NCBI GenBank assembly: GCA_945877005.1
Contig: CAMCQL010000024.1
Span: 1-14,887 of the forward strand
Source of the DNA: Chryseobacterium gleum
Lineage (GTDB): Bacteria; Bacteroidota; Bacteroidia; Flavobacteriales_D; Crocinitomicaceae
DNA length: 14,887 nt
Direction of reading: 5' to 3'
Shown: one piece after another, positions 7,783-14,425 of the stretch
Numbering within the stretch: the stretch's first letter is position 1
Layout of the letters: every line of letters starts with the position of its first letter
Translations under genes and position numbers: made by a program
The notes under the pieces: model-generated
What the model was told of the DNA's origin: nothing
Database searches by the model: none
Seen by the model: only the letters and a program-made list of their open reading frames with translations

Positions 7783-8883
7783 TTACTGGAACATGTCTTT
7801 AACGCGTTGAAAAAAACCCTTTTCAGATCCATCTAATTTAGGAGTGAAGTTCTCACTCATTTTTAATTTTTCTAAAAGTTCTTTCTCTTCTTTACTGATT
7901 TTTGTTGGTGTCCAAACGTTAATATGAACAAATAAATCACCCGTTCCGTATCCTTGAAGTTGCGGAAGTCCTTTTCCTTTCAAGCGCAACATTTTACCGC
8001 TTTGAGTTCCTGGTTCTACTTTTATTTTTGCTTTACCGTTTACAGTTGGTATTTCTATACTTTCTCCCAAAACTGCATCCATAAAACTTATAAATGCTTC
8101 GTAATGTAAATTTTCTCCTTCTCTACGTAGTTGATCGTGTTGCAATTCTTCAATAACTACTATTAGGTCTCCGGGGATTCCGTTAAATGGTCCTGCATTC
8201 CCTTTTCCAGTAACGCTTAATTGCATTCCTTCTTCAACACCAGCTGGAATATCGATTTCGATGACTTCTTCCTGACGTTTTAAACCATTTGCATCTGCAT
8301 CACTTGGTTTGTAATCAATCATTTTTCCTGCACCTTGACATGTTGGACAAGTGGCTTGGGTTTGCATATTTCCTAAAAAAGTTTGCGCCATACGCGTAAC
8401 TCTGCCCGCACCATTACAAGTTTGACAAGTTTTGAACGTTACACCTTCAGCATTTACTAATTTATTGACTTTAATTTTTTTCTTAACGCCTTCTGCAATT
8501 TCTTCGAGTGTTAGTTTCATTTTGACACGAAGATTTGTCCCTTTCACATAATTTGATCCTCTTCTAGAACCTCCAAATGACCCACCAAAGATGTCTCCAA
8601 ATTGACTGAAAATATCATCCATGTTCATTCCGCCGCCACTAAATCCACCACCGCCATTCATTCCAGCGTGACCAAATTGATCGTATTTCGATTTTTTATT
8701 TGCGTCACTCAATACTTCATAGGCTTCAGCTGCTTCTTTGAACATTTCTTCCGCTTTTGCATCCCCTGGATTCTTATCTGGATGATATTGCAATGCAAGT
8801 TTTCGATATGCTTTTTTTATTTCAGACTCGTTCGCCGAACGACTCAGGCCTAAAACTTCGTAATAATCTTTTTTTTGACTCAT
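7783..8883 (-). CDS. dnaJ: DnaJ, Hsp40 co-chaperone, with a reduced two-motif zinc domain
   Basis: DnaJ binds unfolded proteins and stimulates the ATPase of DnaK. Residues 5-70 form the J domain with the invariant HPD (34-36). A Gly/Phe-rich linker follows (about 71-110), then the substrate-binding domains (about 115-335, with DIPAGVEEGMQL and GDLIVVI) and a C-terminal tail. The zinc domain between about 150 and 188 holds only two CxxCxGxG motifs (Cys153/156 and Cys179/182); canonical DnaJ has four. By spacing they match motifs 2 and 3 of E. coli DnaJ, so zinc site II is kept and site I (motifs 1 and 4) is lost; DYKPSDADANG stands where motif 4 should be. It starts 10 nt after grpE and ends before a strong terminator. 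The J domain and overall 366-residue length argue for true DnaJ rather than CbpA, which lacks a zinc domain. Confidence 0.95.
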   Translation of the reverse strand: MSQKKDYYEVLGLSRSANESEIKKAYRKLALQYHPDKNPGDAKAEEMFKEAAEAYEVLSDANKKSKYDQFGHAGMNGGGGFSGGGMNMDDIFSQFGDIFGGSFGGSRRGSNYVKGTNLRVKMKLTLEEIAEGVKKKIKVNKLVNAEGVTFKTCQTCNGAGRVTRMAQTFLGNMQTQATCPTCQGAGKMIDYKPSDADANGLKRQEEVIEIDIPAGVEEGMQLSVTGKGNAGPFNGIPGDLIVVIEELQHDQLRREGENLHYEAFISFMDAVLGESIEIPTVNGKAKIKVEPGTQSGKMLRLKGKGLPQLQGYGTGDLFVHINVWTPTKISKEEKELLEKLKMSENFTPKLDGSEKGFFQRVKDMFQ

Positions 8884-8893
8884 CGCTTGTCTA

Positions 8894-9460
8894 TTATTGT
8901 CCTACAACCACTTTTGCATAACGTATTACTTTATCGTGTAAGTAATAACCTTTTTCTACATCATCAATAATTTTACCGACCATTTCTTCTGAAGGCGCTG
9001 GTATGTTTGCTATGGCTTCATGTAATTCGCTGTCAAAAGACGTTCCTTTAGCATTCATTACTTTTAGCCCTTTGTTTTCAAGTGTAGTTTTAAATTTGTT
9101 GTAAATCAAATGGAAACCTTCTTTTAGTGTTGAAGTATCTTCCACTGTTTCGTTGTTTGCGATTGCTCTCTCGAAATCATCTAAAGTGGTGATTAACTCT
9201 TTCAATACTCCTGCACTTGCAGTTGCAATTAAATCAATCTTTTCTTTATTTGTTCTTTTACGATAATTGTCAAATTCTGAATAAAGACGTAGGTAACGAT
9301 CATTTAATTCTGCCAATTTCTCCTCAGGGGTGGGTTCTGTTTTAATTTCCTCTTGATCATTAATATCAGTGGAAGAATTTTCAACAACCTCTGCCGTTTC
9401 ATTGATTTCAGAACTTGTTTCTGAATATGTTTCTTTGTTCAATTCTTTTTCTTCAGACAT
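8894..9460 (-). CDS. grpE: GrpE, nucleotide exchange factor for DnaK
   Basis: GrpE releases ADP from DnaK and so completes the chaperone cycle in the cytoplasm. From the ATG at 9460 the protein has 188 residues. An acidic disordered N-terminus (1-45) is followed by a long coiled-coil helix (about 46-135, with YLRLYSEFDNYRKRTNKEK) and the C-terminal beta domain with the GrpE signature region FDSELHEAIA and VEKGYYLHDKVIRYAKVVV. The frame stays open to 9520, with an ATG at 9502 that would add a basic stretch (MAKSLLKRLLNLIT); MSEEKE is the usual kind of GrpE start, so 9460 is preferred. dnaJ follows after 10 nt. dnaK is not in the window. The 100-nt gap upstream holds a palindrome that may control expression. 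Confidence 0.94.
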   Translation of the reverse strand: MSEEKELNKETYSETSSEINETAEVVENSSTDINDQEEIKTEPTPEEKLAELNDRYLRLYSEFDNYRKRTNKEKIDLIATASAGVLKELITTLDDFERAIANNETVEDTSTLKEGFHLIYNKFKTTLENKGLKVMNAKGTSFDSELHEAIANIPAPSEEMVGKIIDDVEKGYYLHDKVIRYAKVVVGQ

Positions 9461-9514
9461 AGTAATTAAATTTAATAATCTTTTAAGCAAACTCTTTGCC
9501 ATAGTATTTTTTCT

Positions 9515-9527
9515 TGTCAAAATGACA
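9515..9527. promoter_or_regulatory. Palindrome TGTCA-AAA-TGACA upstream of grpE, candidate operator
   Basis: The perfect 5-bp inverted repeat with a 3-nt centre lies 55 nt before the chosen grpE ATG. On the minus strand it reads TGTCATTTTGACA and contains TCATTTTG, one base from the TAnnTTTG -7 element, so a bound protein could block a promoter. A further TGTCA half-site occurs at 9554-9558. It is not the CIRCE element bound by HrcA. A role in heat-shock control is inference from position only. Confidence 0.4.
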
Positions 9528-9560
9528 GAGTATTTAAGTTGAATAGAAGGAATTGTCAGT

Positions 9561-10052
9561 TTATTTCAATAGTTTGTCTATCTCAACATGTAGTCCGATT
9601 CCTCGTATTGTTTGACCCGTGGCTACAATTTTCCCATCACCATCAATTAAAAAACCAGTGGGAATTGAGGTAACACCATAATTTCTTGCGATTTGACCAT
9701 TTTTGTCTAAAATATGTTGTTTCCAGATCAATCCATCAGATTCAATCGCTTTTTTCCAATCCGTTTCATTTCTGTCAAGTGAAACACTAAGAACTTCAAA
9801 ACCTTTTCCTTTCTGAAATTTGCTTTTTTTATATTTGTTATAGGCCTCTACAACATTTGGATTTTCTTTTCTACAAGGGCCACACCATGAAGCCCAAAAA
9901 TCAAGTAAGATTACTTTACCTTTGAAGTCTGATAAATTAATCTTTGTTCCATTTACTGTGATGGCTTCGAAATCGATTGCTGCTTGGTTTACTTCTTGTG
10001 AATAAGCAAATAGTTGAAAACACAAGATGGCACTAAATAATATCTTTTTCAT
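9561..10052 (-). CDS. TlpA/ResA-like periplasmic thioredoxin
   Basis: This 163-residue thiol-disulfide oxidoreductase should reduce or exchange disulfides in the periplasm. It starts with a Sec signal peptide (about 1-19, MKKILFSAILCFQLFAYSQ) and continues with an AhpC-TSA/redoxin-type fold: INLSDFKGKVILLDFWASWCGPC, with the active-site WCGPC at 56-60, and the cis-Pro loop GVTSIPTGFL (Pro131). An NG(D)GKIVATG beta strand near the end is typical of TlpA-like proteins. Its ATG overlaps the murA stop codon by one base (TAATG), so it is translationally coupled to murA. A link with envelope assembly is suggested by this context, but the substrate is unknown. The domain assignment is firm; the specific role (cytochrome c maturation or general reductase) cannot be told. 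Confidence 0.9.
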   Translation of the reverse strand: MKKILFSAILCFQLFAYSQEVNQAAIDFEAITVNGTKINLSDFKGKVILLDFWASWCGPCRKENPNVVEAYNKYKKSKFQKGKGFEVLSVSLDRNETDWKKAIESDGLIWKQHILDKNGQIARNYGVTSIPTGFLIDGDGKIVATGQTIRGIGLHVEIDKLLK

Positions 10053-11359
10053 TACCCTATCCTTCTAATGTCTGCTCCTAAGTTTCTTAATCTCAAGTCA
10101 ATATCTTGATACCCTCTGTCGATCTGATCAATGTTTTCAATGATACTTTTCCCTTTTGCTGATAATGCAGCGATTAATAACGAAACACCTGCTCGGATAT
10201 CAGGGGATGACATCGTTATTCCTTTCAATGTATGTTGATTGTTCAATCCAATTACAGTAGCGCGGTGTGGATCACACAAGATGATTTGTGCCCCCATGTC
10301 TATTAGTTTATCCACAAAAAACAAACGGCTTTCAAACATTTTTTGGTGAATGAGTACGCTTCCTTTTGCTTGCGTTGCAACGACTAAAATTATGGAAAGT
10401 AAGTCAGGGGTAAACCCAGGCCAAGGCGCATCAGAGATGGTTAAAATTGAACCGTCAATAAATGTATCTATTTCATAATTTTCTTGCGCAGGGATATAAA
10501 TATCGTCACCTCTTCTTTCAAGTTGAATACCAAGTCGTTTGAAAACATCAGGAATAATCCCCAAGTTATCGTAACTTACGTCTTTGATGGTTAATTCTGA
10601 TTTTGTCATTGCAGCCAAACCAATGAAGCTGCCAATTTCAATCATGTCGGGTAAAATTCTGTGGTAGCAACCGTTCAATGATTGCACACCTTCAATGTGA
10701 AGCATATTAGAACCTACACCTTCAATTTTAGCCCCCATTGCGTTCAACATACCGCAAAGTTGTTGCAGATAAGGTTCGCAGGCAGCGTTGTAAATGGTGG
10801 TTTTACCTTTGGCCATTACTGCGGCCATCACCACATTTGCTGTTCCGGTAACAGAAGCTTCGTCGAGTAGAATATAAGTTCCTTTTAATTCACTTGCTTC
10901 AATCGAGTAAAAATGTTCATTTGAGTCGTAATTGAATTTTGCCCCTAGTTTTGCAAATCCCTCAAAATGGGTATCCAATCTTCTTCTTCCAATTTTGTCA
11001 CCACCAGGTTTAGGGATGTATCCTTTTCCAAATCTTGCCAATAAGGGACCAACAATCATGATAGAACCTCTCAATGAAGAGGCTCTTTTTTTAAATTCTT
11101 CAGACTCTAAAAATTCTAAGTCTATTTCTTTTGCTTGAAATACATATGTTCCTTTTTCTACTTTTTCAATTTTAACCCCCATTGCTTGTAATAAACTAAT
11201 GAGTTTATTAACATCAATAATATCTGGGATATTTGAAATAGTCACTTTTTCTTCGGTCATAAGAACAGCACACAAAACTTGAAGTGCTTCATTTTTTGCA
11301 CCTTGAGGAGTCACCTCTCCCTTTAGCGGTTTTCCACCATATATTTCAAATGATGCCAT
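10052..11359 (-). CDS. murA: MurA, UDP-N-acetylglucosamine 1-carboxyvinyltransferase (Asp-type active site)
   Basis: MurA adds enolpyruvate from PEP to UDP-GlcNAc, the first committed step of peptidoglycan precursor synthesis in the cytoplasm. The 435 residues show the expected EPSP-synthase-like motifs: Lys22-Asn23 in GAKNEAL, the mobile catalytic loop KPGGDKIGRRRLDTH (117-131), Asp319 in GFTPDLLS, Asp387/Arg389 in SPDIRAGVSL, and IDRGYQDID (413-421). The loop residue equal to E. coli Cys115 is Asp121 (codon GAC, 10997-10999 on the minus strand). Asp-type MurA enzymes, as in Mycobacterium and Chlamydia, are active but not inactivated by fosfomycin, so the same is predicted here. The gene starts 3 nt after the DUF4290 gene and overlaps the TlpA-like gene by one base, so all three appear to form one transcript. 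Confidence 0.97.
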   Translation of the reverse strand: MASFEIYGGKPLKGEVTPQGAKNEALQVLCAVLMTEEKVTISNIPDIIDVNKLISLLQAMGVKIEKVEKGTYVFQAKEIDLEFLESEEFKKRASSLRGSIMIVGPLLARFGKGYIPKPGGDKIGRRRLDTHFEGFAKLGAKFNYDSNEHFYSIEASELKGTYILLDEASVTGTANVVMAAVMAKGKTTIYNAACEPYLQQLCGMLNAMGAKIEGVGSNMLHIEGVQSLNGCYHRILPDMIEIGSFIGLAAMTKSELTIKDVSYDNLGIIPDVFKRLGIQLERRGDDIYIPAQENYEIDTFIDGSILTISDAPWPGFTPDLLSIILVVATQAKGSVLIHQKMFESRLFFVDKLIDMGAQIILCDPHRATVIGLNNQHTLKGITMSSPDIRAGVSLLIAALSAKGKSIIENIDQIDRGYQDIDLRLRNLGADIRRIG

Positions 11360-11362
11360 GTA

Positions 11363-12007
11363 TTAATATTTTTTCTTAAATTTATTTTTATTGTTCTGAT
11401 TGTTTTTGTTCTTTCCAGCATTGTTATTTGGCTTGTTTTTTGCCAATCCCATTGTCCGCAAAATTTGATTGGTATGAATTAAATTTTCTGGATTTTCTAG
11501 TTTGAGTTGCCCTTCTGTAAGTTCAGACAAGTGTTGTGCAATCACATTGTTTTCAACTGCATCATTGTTGTAGGAGAGAAATTGCTTTTTCATGAAATTG
11601 GCCATTGTGGTAACCAAATATTCTTTTGTAGGAGCATCTTCTTCTTTGGTTGTTGCGCTTAAAATAGATTGGGTATATTTTCCGTAATGACCAAATTTTA
11701 TTTTTCCTTTTGGATAGGCCATGTGTTGTGGCTTCTCGTACAATATCTCCAAATCGGGTTTATCGTAGGGTGAATCGACATCTAGTTGGAAATTAGACAT
11801 AATGAACAAGTGTGTCCACAATTTATGCCTGTAATCATCAACATCTCTCAAGTGGGGATTTAATTGCCCCATCACCTCAATGATCGCTTTTGCTGCTAAG
11901 TTTCGCTCTTCTTTATTTTCGATGTCCATCGCATGTGCAATCATTTTTTGCACATTTCTTCCGTATTCAGGAAGTAACATTTGTGAGCGTTGGGTATTGT
12001 ATTCCAT
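11363..12007 (-). CDS. DUF4290 family protein
   Basis: The product has 214 residues and matches my recollection of the DUF4290 family, which is restricted to Bacteroidota and commonly precedes murA. No function is established. It has no signal peptide or membrane segment, so it is probably cytoplasmic. Residues 1-185 are largely helical in character, with MEYNTQRSQMLLPEYGRNVQ at the start and a conserved-looking HLRDVDDYRHKLWTHLFIMS segment (52-71). The last 25 residues are a low-complexity Asn/Lys tail ending NKFKKKY, which could bind nucleic acid or membrane lipids. murA begins only 3 nt after the stop codon. A good -7 promoter element and two inverted-repeat structures lie upstream. Family assignment is fairly sure; any role with MurA is inference. 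Confidence 0.85.
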   Translation of the reverse strand: MEYNTQRSQMLLPEYGRNVQKMIAHAMDIENKEERNLAAKAIIEVMGQLNPHLRDVDDYRHKLWTHLFIMSNFQLDVDSPYDKPDLEILYEKPQHMAYPKGKIKFGHYGKYTQSILSATTKEEDAPTKEYLVTTMANFMKKQFLSYNNDAVENNVIAQHLSELTEGQLKLENPENLIHTNQILRTMGLAKNKPNNNAGKNKNNQNNKNKFKKKY

Positions 12008-12023
12008 AGTGTCTATTGTACGT

Positions 12024-12031
12024 CAAATTTA
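12024..12031 (-). promoter_or_regulatory. Bacteroidota -7 element for the DUF4290-murA-tlpA-like operon
   Basis: The minus-strand sequence is TAAATTTG, an exact match to TAnnTTTG, 17 nt before the DUF4290 ATG. The leader would be about 10 nt. No TTTG -33 box sits at the usual distance; an inverted repeat occupies that place instead (12043-12059). Confidence 0.5.
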
Positions 12032-12042
12032 GAAAGAAAGTT

Positions 12043-12059
12043 GAATAGTCGTACTATTC
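12043..12059. repeat. Inverted repeat GAATAG-TCGTA-CTATTC at the -33 position of the murA operon promoter
   Basis: Two perfect 6-bp arms (12043-12048, 12054-12059) flank a 5-nt centre. The repeat begins 12 bp upstream of the exact -7 element and covers the place where the -33 box should be. It may be an operator for an activator or repressor, or a chance palindrome in AT-rich DNA. Confidence 0.4.
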
Positions 12060-12113
12060 GAACATTAAATTGAATTAGATAGGTGTGATTACCCGAATAA
12101 TTACAGTTTATTG

Positions 12114-12181
12114 TTGATTTTAAAGCCTTTATTTAGTGTGCTTTTAGTGTGTAAATGCTTTTAAATCAATAGTTAAAGCAC
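12114..12181. repeat. Nested repeats between fcl and the DUF4290 operon
   Basis: TTGATTTTAAAGC (12114-12126) and GCTTTTAAATCAA (12157-12169) form a 13-bp inverted repeat with one mismatch. The 30-nt space between them holds a tandem direct repeat TTTAGTGTG (12132-12140 and 12143-12151, period 11). TAAAGC (12121-12126, 12174-12179) and GCTTTTA (12140-12146, 12157-12163) recur so that the AAAGC/GCTTT cores start at 12122, 12140, 12157 and 12175, spaced 18, 17 and 18 bp. No T-run follows a stem on the minus strand, so it does not look like an intrinsic terminator of fcl. Function unknown. Confidence 0.55.
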
Positions 12182-12185
12182 TGTT

Positions 12186-13139
12186 TTAGTTTAATTGTAT
12201 TTTTTTATAGGATTCAATATTTTGCAAAAACCATTCATAGGTATTTTTAATTCCTGCCTCTAATTCAATTTTTGATTCCCAACCAGCTTGTTTGATTTTT
12301 GATACATCCATTAATTTTCGTGGCGTACCGTCTGGTTTTGAGGTATTCCAAATGATTTCCCCTGTATGCCCAGTTATCTGTTGAATTAACATTGCCAAGT
12401 CTTTAATCGTAATGTCTTTTCCTGAGCCAATGTTATATAAAGATTCATTAAGTTGATTTTCAATGGAGAAAACAACTGCGTCCGCTAAGTCCTGCACGTG
12501 GAGAAATTCTCTCATGGGTGTTCCTGTACCCCATAATTCAACAGGTGTGTTTCCTGCTATTTTCGCCTCGTGAAATTTGCGAATCATTGCAGGCATCACA
12601 TGCGAGGTTTCTAGATCAAAATTATCATGCGTGCCATATAAATTGGTTGGCATTAAACTGATGAAGTCTTTACCAAATTGTTTTTTTAACGCTTCACACG
12701 CTTTTACACCTGTAATCTTTGCAATTGCATACCATTCATTTGTTGGCTCAAGAGAAGAGGTCAATAAACTTTCTTCTTGGAGCGGTTGTGGTGCAAGTTT
12801 GGGGTAGATGCATGAACTTCCAAGGAAAATGAATTTTTCAGCATTGTTTTTGAATGAAAAGTCAATCAAATTGTTTTGAATTTGAAGGTTTTCCATTAGA
12901 AAATTATAAGGAAAATTATTGTTAGCTAAAATTCCTCCTACACGAGCTGCAGCATCAATAACGATATCTGGCTGAGTGGTTTCAAAAAAATCTTTCACCG
13001 CATGTTGATCGCGCAAATCCAATTCTTTCGAGGATTTCCCAATCAAATTGGTGTATCCTTTAGCTGACAATGCATTCCAGATTGCTTTTCCAACCATTCC
13101 GTTGTGGCCAGCGATGTAAATTTTCGATGTTAAGTTCAT
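12186..13139 (-). CDS. fcl: GDP-L-fucose synthase
   Basis: This cytoplasmic enzyme epimerises and reduces GDP-4-keto-6-deoxy-D-mannose with NADPH to give GDP-L-fucose. The 317-residue protein is a short-chain dehydrogenase/reductase: the nucleotide-binding GHNGMVG (11-17) opens the Rossmann fold, and the catalytic Ser108, Tyr137 and Lys141 occur in LGSSCIYP and EWYAIAK. Cys110 and His180 (ETSHVMP) match the acid/base pair Cys109 and His179 of the E. coli enzyme, shifted by one. MREFLHVQDLADA (209-221) is typical of the family. It starts 6 nt after the gmd stop codon, so gmd and fcl form an operon that supplies activated fucose for surface glycans or glycoproteins. The order and pairing make the identification firm. 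Confidence 0.96.
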   Translation of the reverse strand: MNLTSKIYIAGHNGMVGKAIWNALSAKGYTNLIGKSSKELDLRDQHAVKDFFETTQPDIVIDAAARVGGILANNNFPYNFLMENLQIQNNLIDFSFKNNAEKFIFLGSSCIYPKLAPQPLQEESLLTSSLEPTNEWYAIAKITGVKACEALKKQFGKDFISLMPTNLYGTHDNFDLETSHVMPAMIRKFHEAKIAGNTPVELWGTGTPMREFLHVQDLADAVVFSIENQLNESLYNIGSGKDITIKDLAMLIQQITGHTGEIIWNTSKPDGTPRKLMDVSKIKQAGWESKIELEAGIKNTYEWFLQNIESYKKIQLN

Positions 13140-13145
13140 TGTCTA

Positions 13146-14258
13146 TTATTCAAAATAATTGAAAGTACTAAAGTTCCCTTCTTTTAAATATTGGTCTTTC
13201 TGCATTAATTTAACGTCTGATTTCATCATATCTTTTACTAAATCAGCTAAATCATATTGTGGAACCCAACCCAACTTATTGTTTGCTTTCGAAGGATCTC
13301 CGATAAGTAAATCTACTTCGGTAGGTCGGAAATATTTTGGATCTACTGCCAATACTTCTTTTCCAATTTCAATTTGGAATTCTGGATGGTTACATTTTTT
13401 GATAAATGCTTTTTCATCTACTCCTTCTCCTATAAAATCTAGTTCAATGCCAACTTCGTTGAATGCCATACGAACAAATTCTCTTACAGGTGTTGTTGTT
13501 CCTGTCGCAATCACCCAATCCTCTGCTTCGTCTGCTTGGAGTATCATCCACATCATGCGAACATAATCTTTGGCATGTCCCCAATCGCGTTGCGCATCTA
13601 AATTTCCGAGGTATAATTTATCTTGCAATCCCAGAGCGATTCGAGCGGCTGCGCGAGTGATTTTACGTGTCACAAAAGTCTCTCCTCTGATTGGTGATTC
13701 ATGATTGAATAAAATTCCATTACAAGCATACATTCCATAAGCCTCTCTGTAATTTACCGTAATCCAATACGCATACATTTTAGCAACTGCATATGGACTT
13801 CTTGGATAGAATGGAGTTGTTTCAGATTGAGGTACTTCTTGAACTTTACCATACAATTCTGAGGTAGAAGCTTGGTAAATACGCGTTTTTTTCTCTAAAC
13901 CTAATAAACGTACAGCATCGAGAATTCTTAATGTCCCTAATCCATCTGCATTTCCAGTGTACTCAGGAGTTTCAAATGAAACTGCTACGTGACTCATGGC
14001 TGCTAAATTGTAAATTTCATCGGGTTGTATCTCTTGGATCAAACGAATCAGGTTCGTACTGTCCGTCATGTCTCCGTAATGCAAGATGAAGTTTTTGTTT
14101 TCAAGATGAGGATCTTGGTACAAATGGTCGATTCGATCCGTGTTAAAAAGTGAAGTTCTTCTTTTTAAACCATGAACGATATATCCTTTTTTTAATAAAA
14201 ATTCACTTAAATAAGCTCCGTCTTGTCCTGTTACCCCAGTAATAAATGCTGTTTTCAT
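13146..14258 (-). CDS. gmd: GDP-mannose 4,6-dehydratase
   Basis: Gmd removes water from GDP-D-mannose to give GDP-4-keto-6-deoxy-D-mannose, the precursor of GDP-L-fucose and of related sugars such as GDP-D-rhamnose. The 370 residues match the family's usual length. The Rossmann motif GVTGQDG (8-14) is followed by the RR(T)S segment that binds the NADP phosphate (33-36). The active site is Thr132, Glu134, Tyr156 and Lys160 in STSELYG and SPYAVAKMYAYW. NHESPIRGETFVTRKI (185-200) and RDWGHAKDYV (224-233) are diagnostic for Gmd. fcl follows after 6 nt. A good -7 promoter element lies about 57 nt upstream of the ATG. Nothing is unusual about the protein. Confidence 0.97.
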   Translation of the reverse strand: MKTAFITGVTGQDGAYLSEFLLKKGYIVHGLKRRTSLFNTDRIDHLYQDPHLENKNFILHYGDMTDSTNLIRLIQEIQPDEIYNLAAMSHVAVSFETPEYTGNADGLGTLRILDAVRLLGLEKKTRIYQASTSELYGKVQEVPQSETTPFYPRSPYAVAKMYAYWITVNYREAYGMYACNGILFNHESPIRGETFVTRKITRAAARIALGLQDKLYLGNLDAQRDWGHAKDYVRMMWMILQADEAEDWVIATGTTTPVREFVRMAFNEVGIELDFIGEGVDEKAFIKKCNHPEFQIEIGKEVLAVDPKYFRPTEVDLLIGDPSKANNKLGWVPQYDLADLVKDMMKSDVKLMQKDQYLKEGNFSTFNYFE

Positions 14259-14314
14259 TTGTGTTATTTTGTCGGAATTGATATCAACTCTTTGTATGAG
14301 TTGGTTTTATTTTG

Positions 14315-14322
14315 CAAATATA
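14315..14322 (-). promoter_or_regulatory. Bacteroidota -7 element for the gmd-fcl operon
   Basis: The minus-strand bases are TATATTTG, an exact match to TAnnTTTG, giving a leader of roughly 50 nt before gmd. No TTTG is found at the usual -33 distance. The rest of the 14259-14425 gap is AT-rich. It contains a weak 6-bp hairpin (14357-14374) without a following T-run. Confidence 0.45.
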
Positions 14323-14425
14323 TTCTATTTTAGAGATAGAAGGATGTGCTTTTTGGGATTAATAACTCTTAATCATTTAAAATTCATCTTTCAAGCTTAA
14401 CATTTATAGTTGACATTTTAATGCA

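Noticed and set aside
9461..9520. N-terminal extension of GrpE (TTG at 9520 or ATG at 9502)
   Set aside because: The added basic stretch is not typical of GrpE, and the extension would run into the palindrome; MSEEKE at 9460 is a normal GrpE start. The ATG at 9502 cannot be fully excluded.
9515..9527. Palindrome before grpE as a CIRCE/HrcA site
   Set aside because: CIRCE is TTAGCACTC-N9-GAGTGCTAA; the arms here are TGTCA/TGACA with a 3-nt centre, so it is not CIRCE.
12577..13660. Open frames on the plus strand opposite gmd and fcl
   Set aside because: They lie wholly inside well-supported genes on the other strand, show no recognisable domains, and have compositions expected of antisense reading.
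14357..14374. GATTAA-N6-TTAATC hairpin as terminator of the RNA methyltransferase gene
   Set aside because: The stem has only one G-C pair and no T-run follows on the minus strand.
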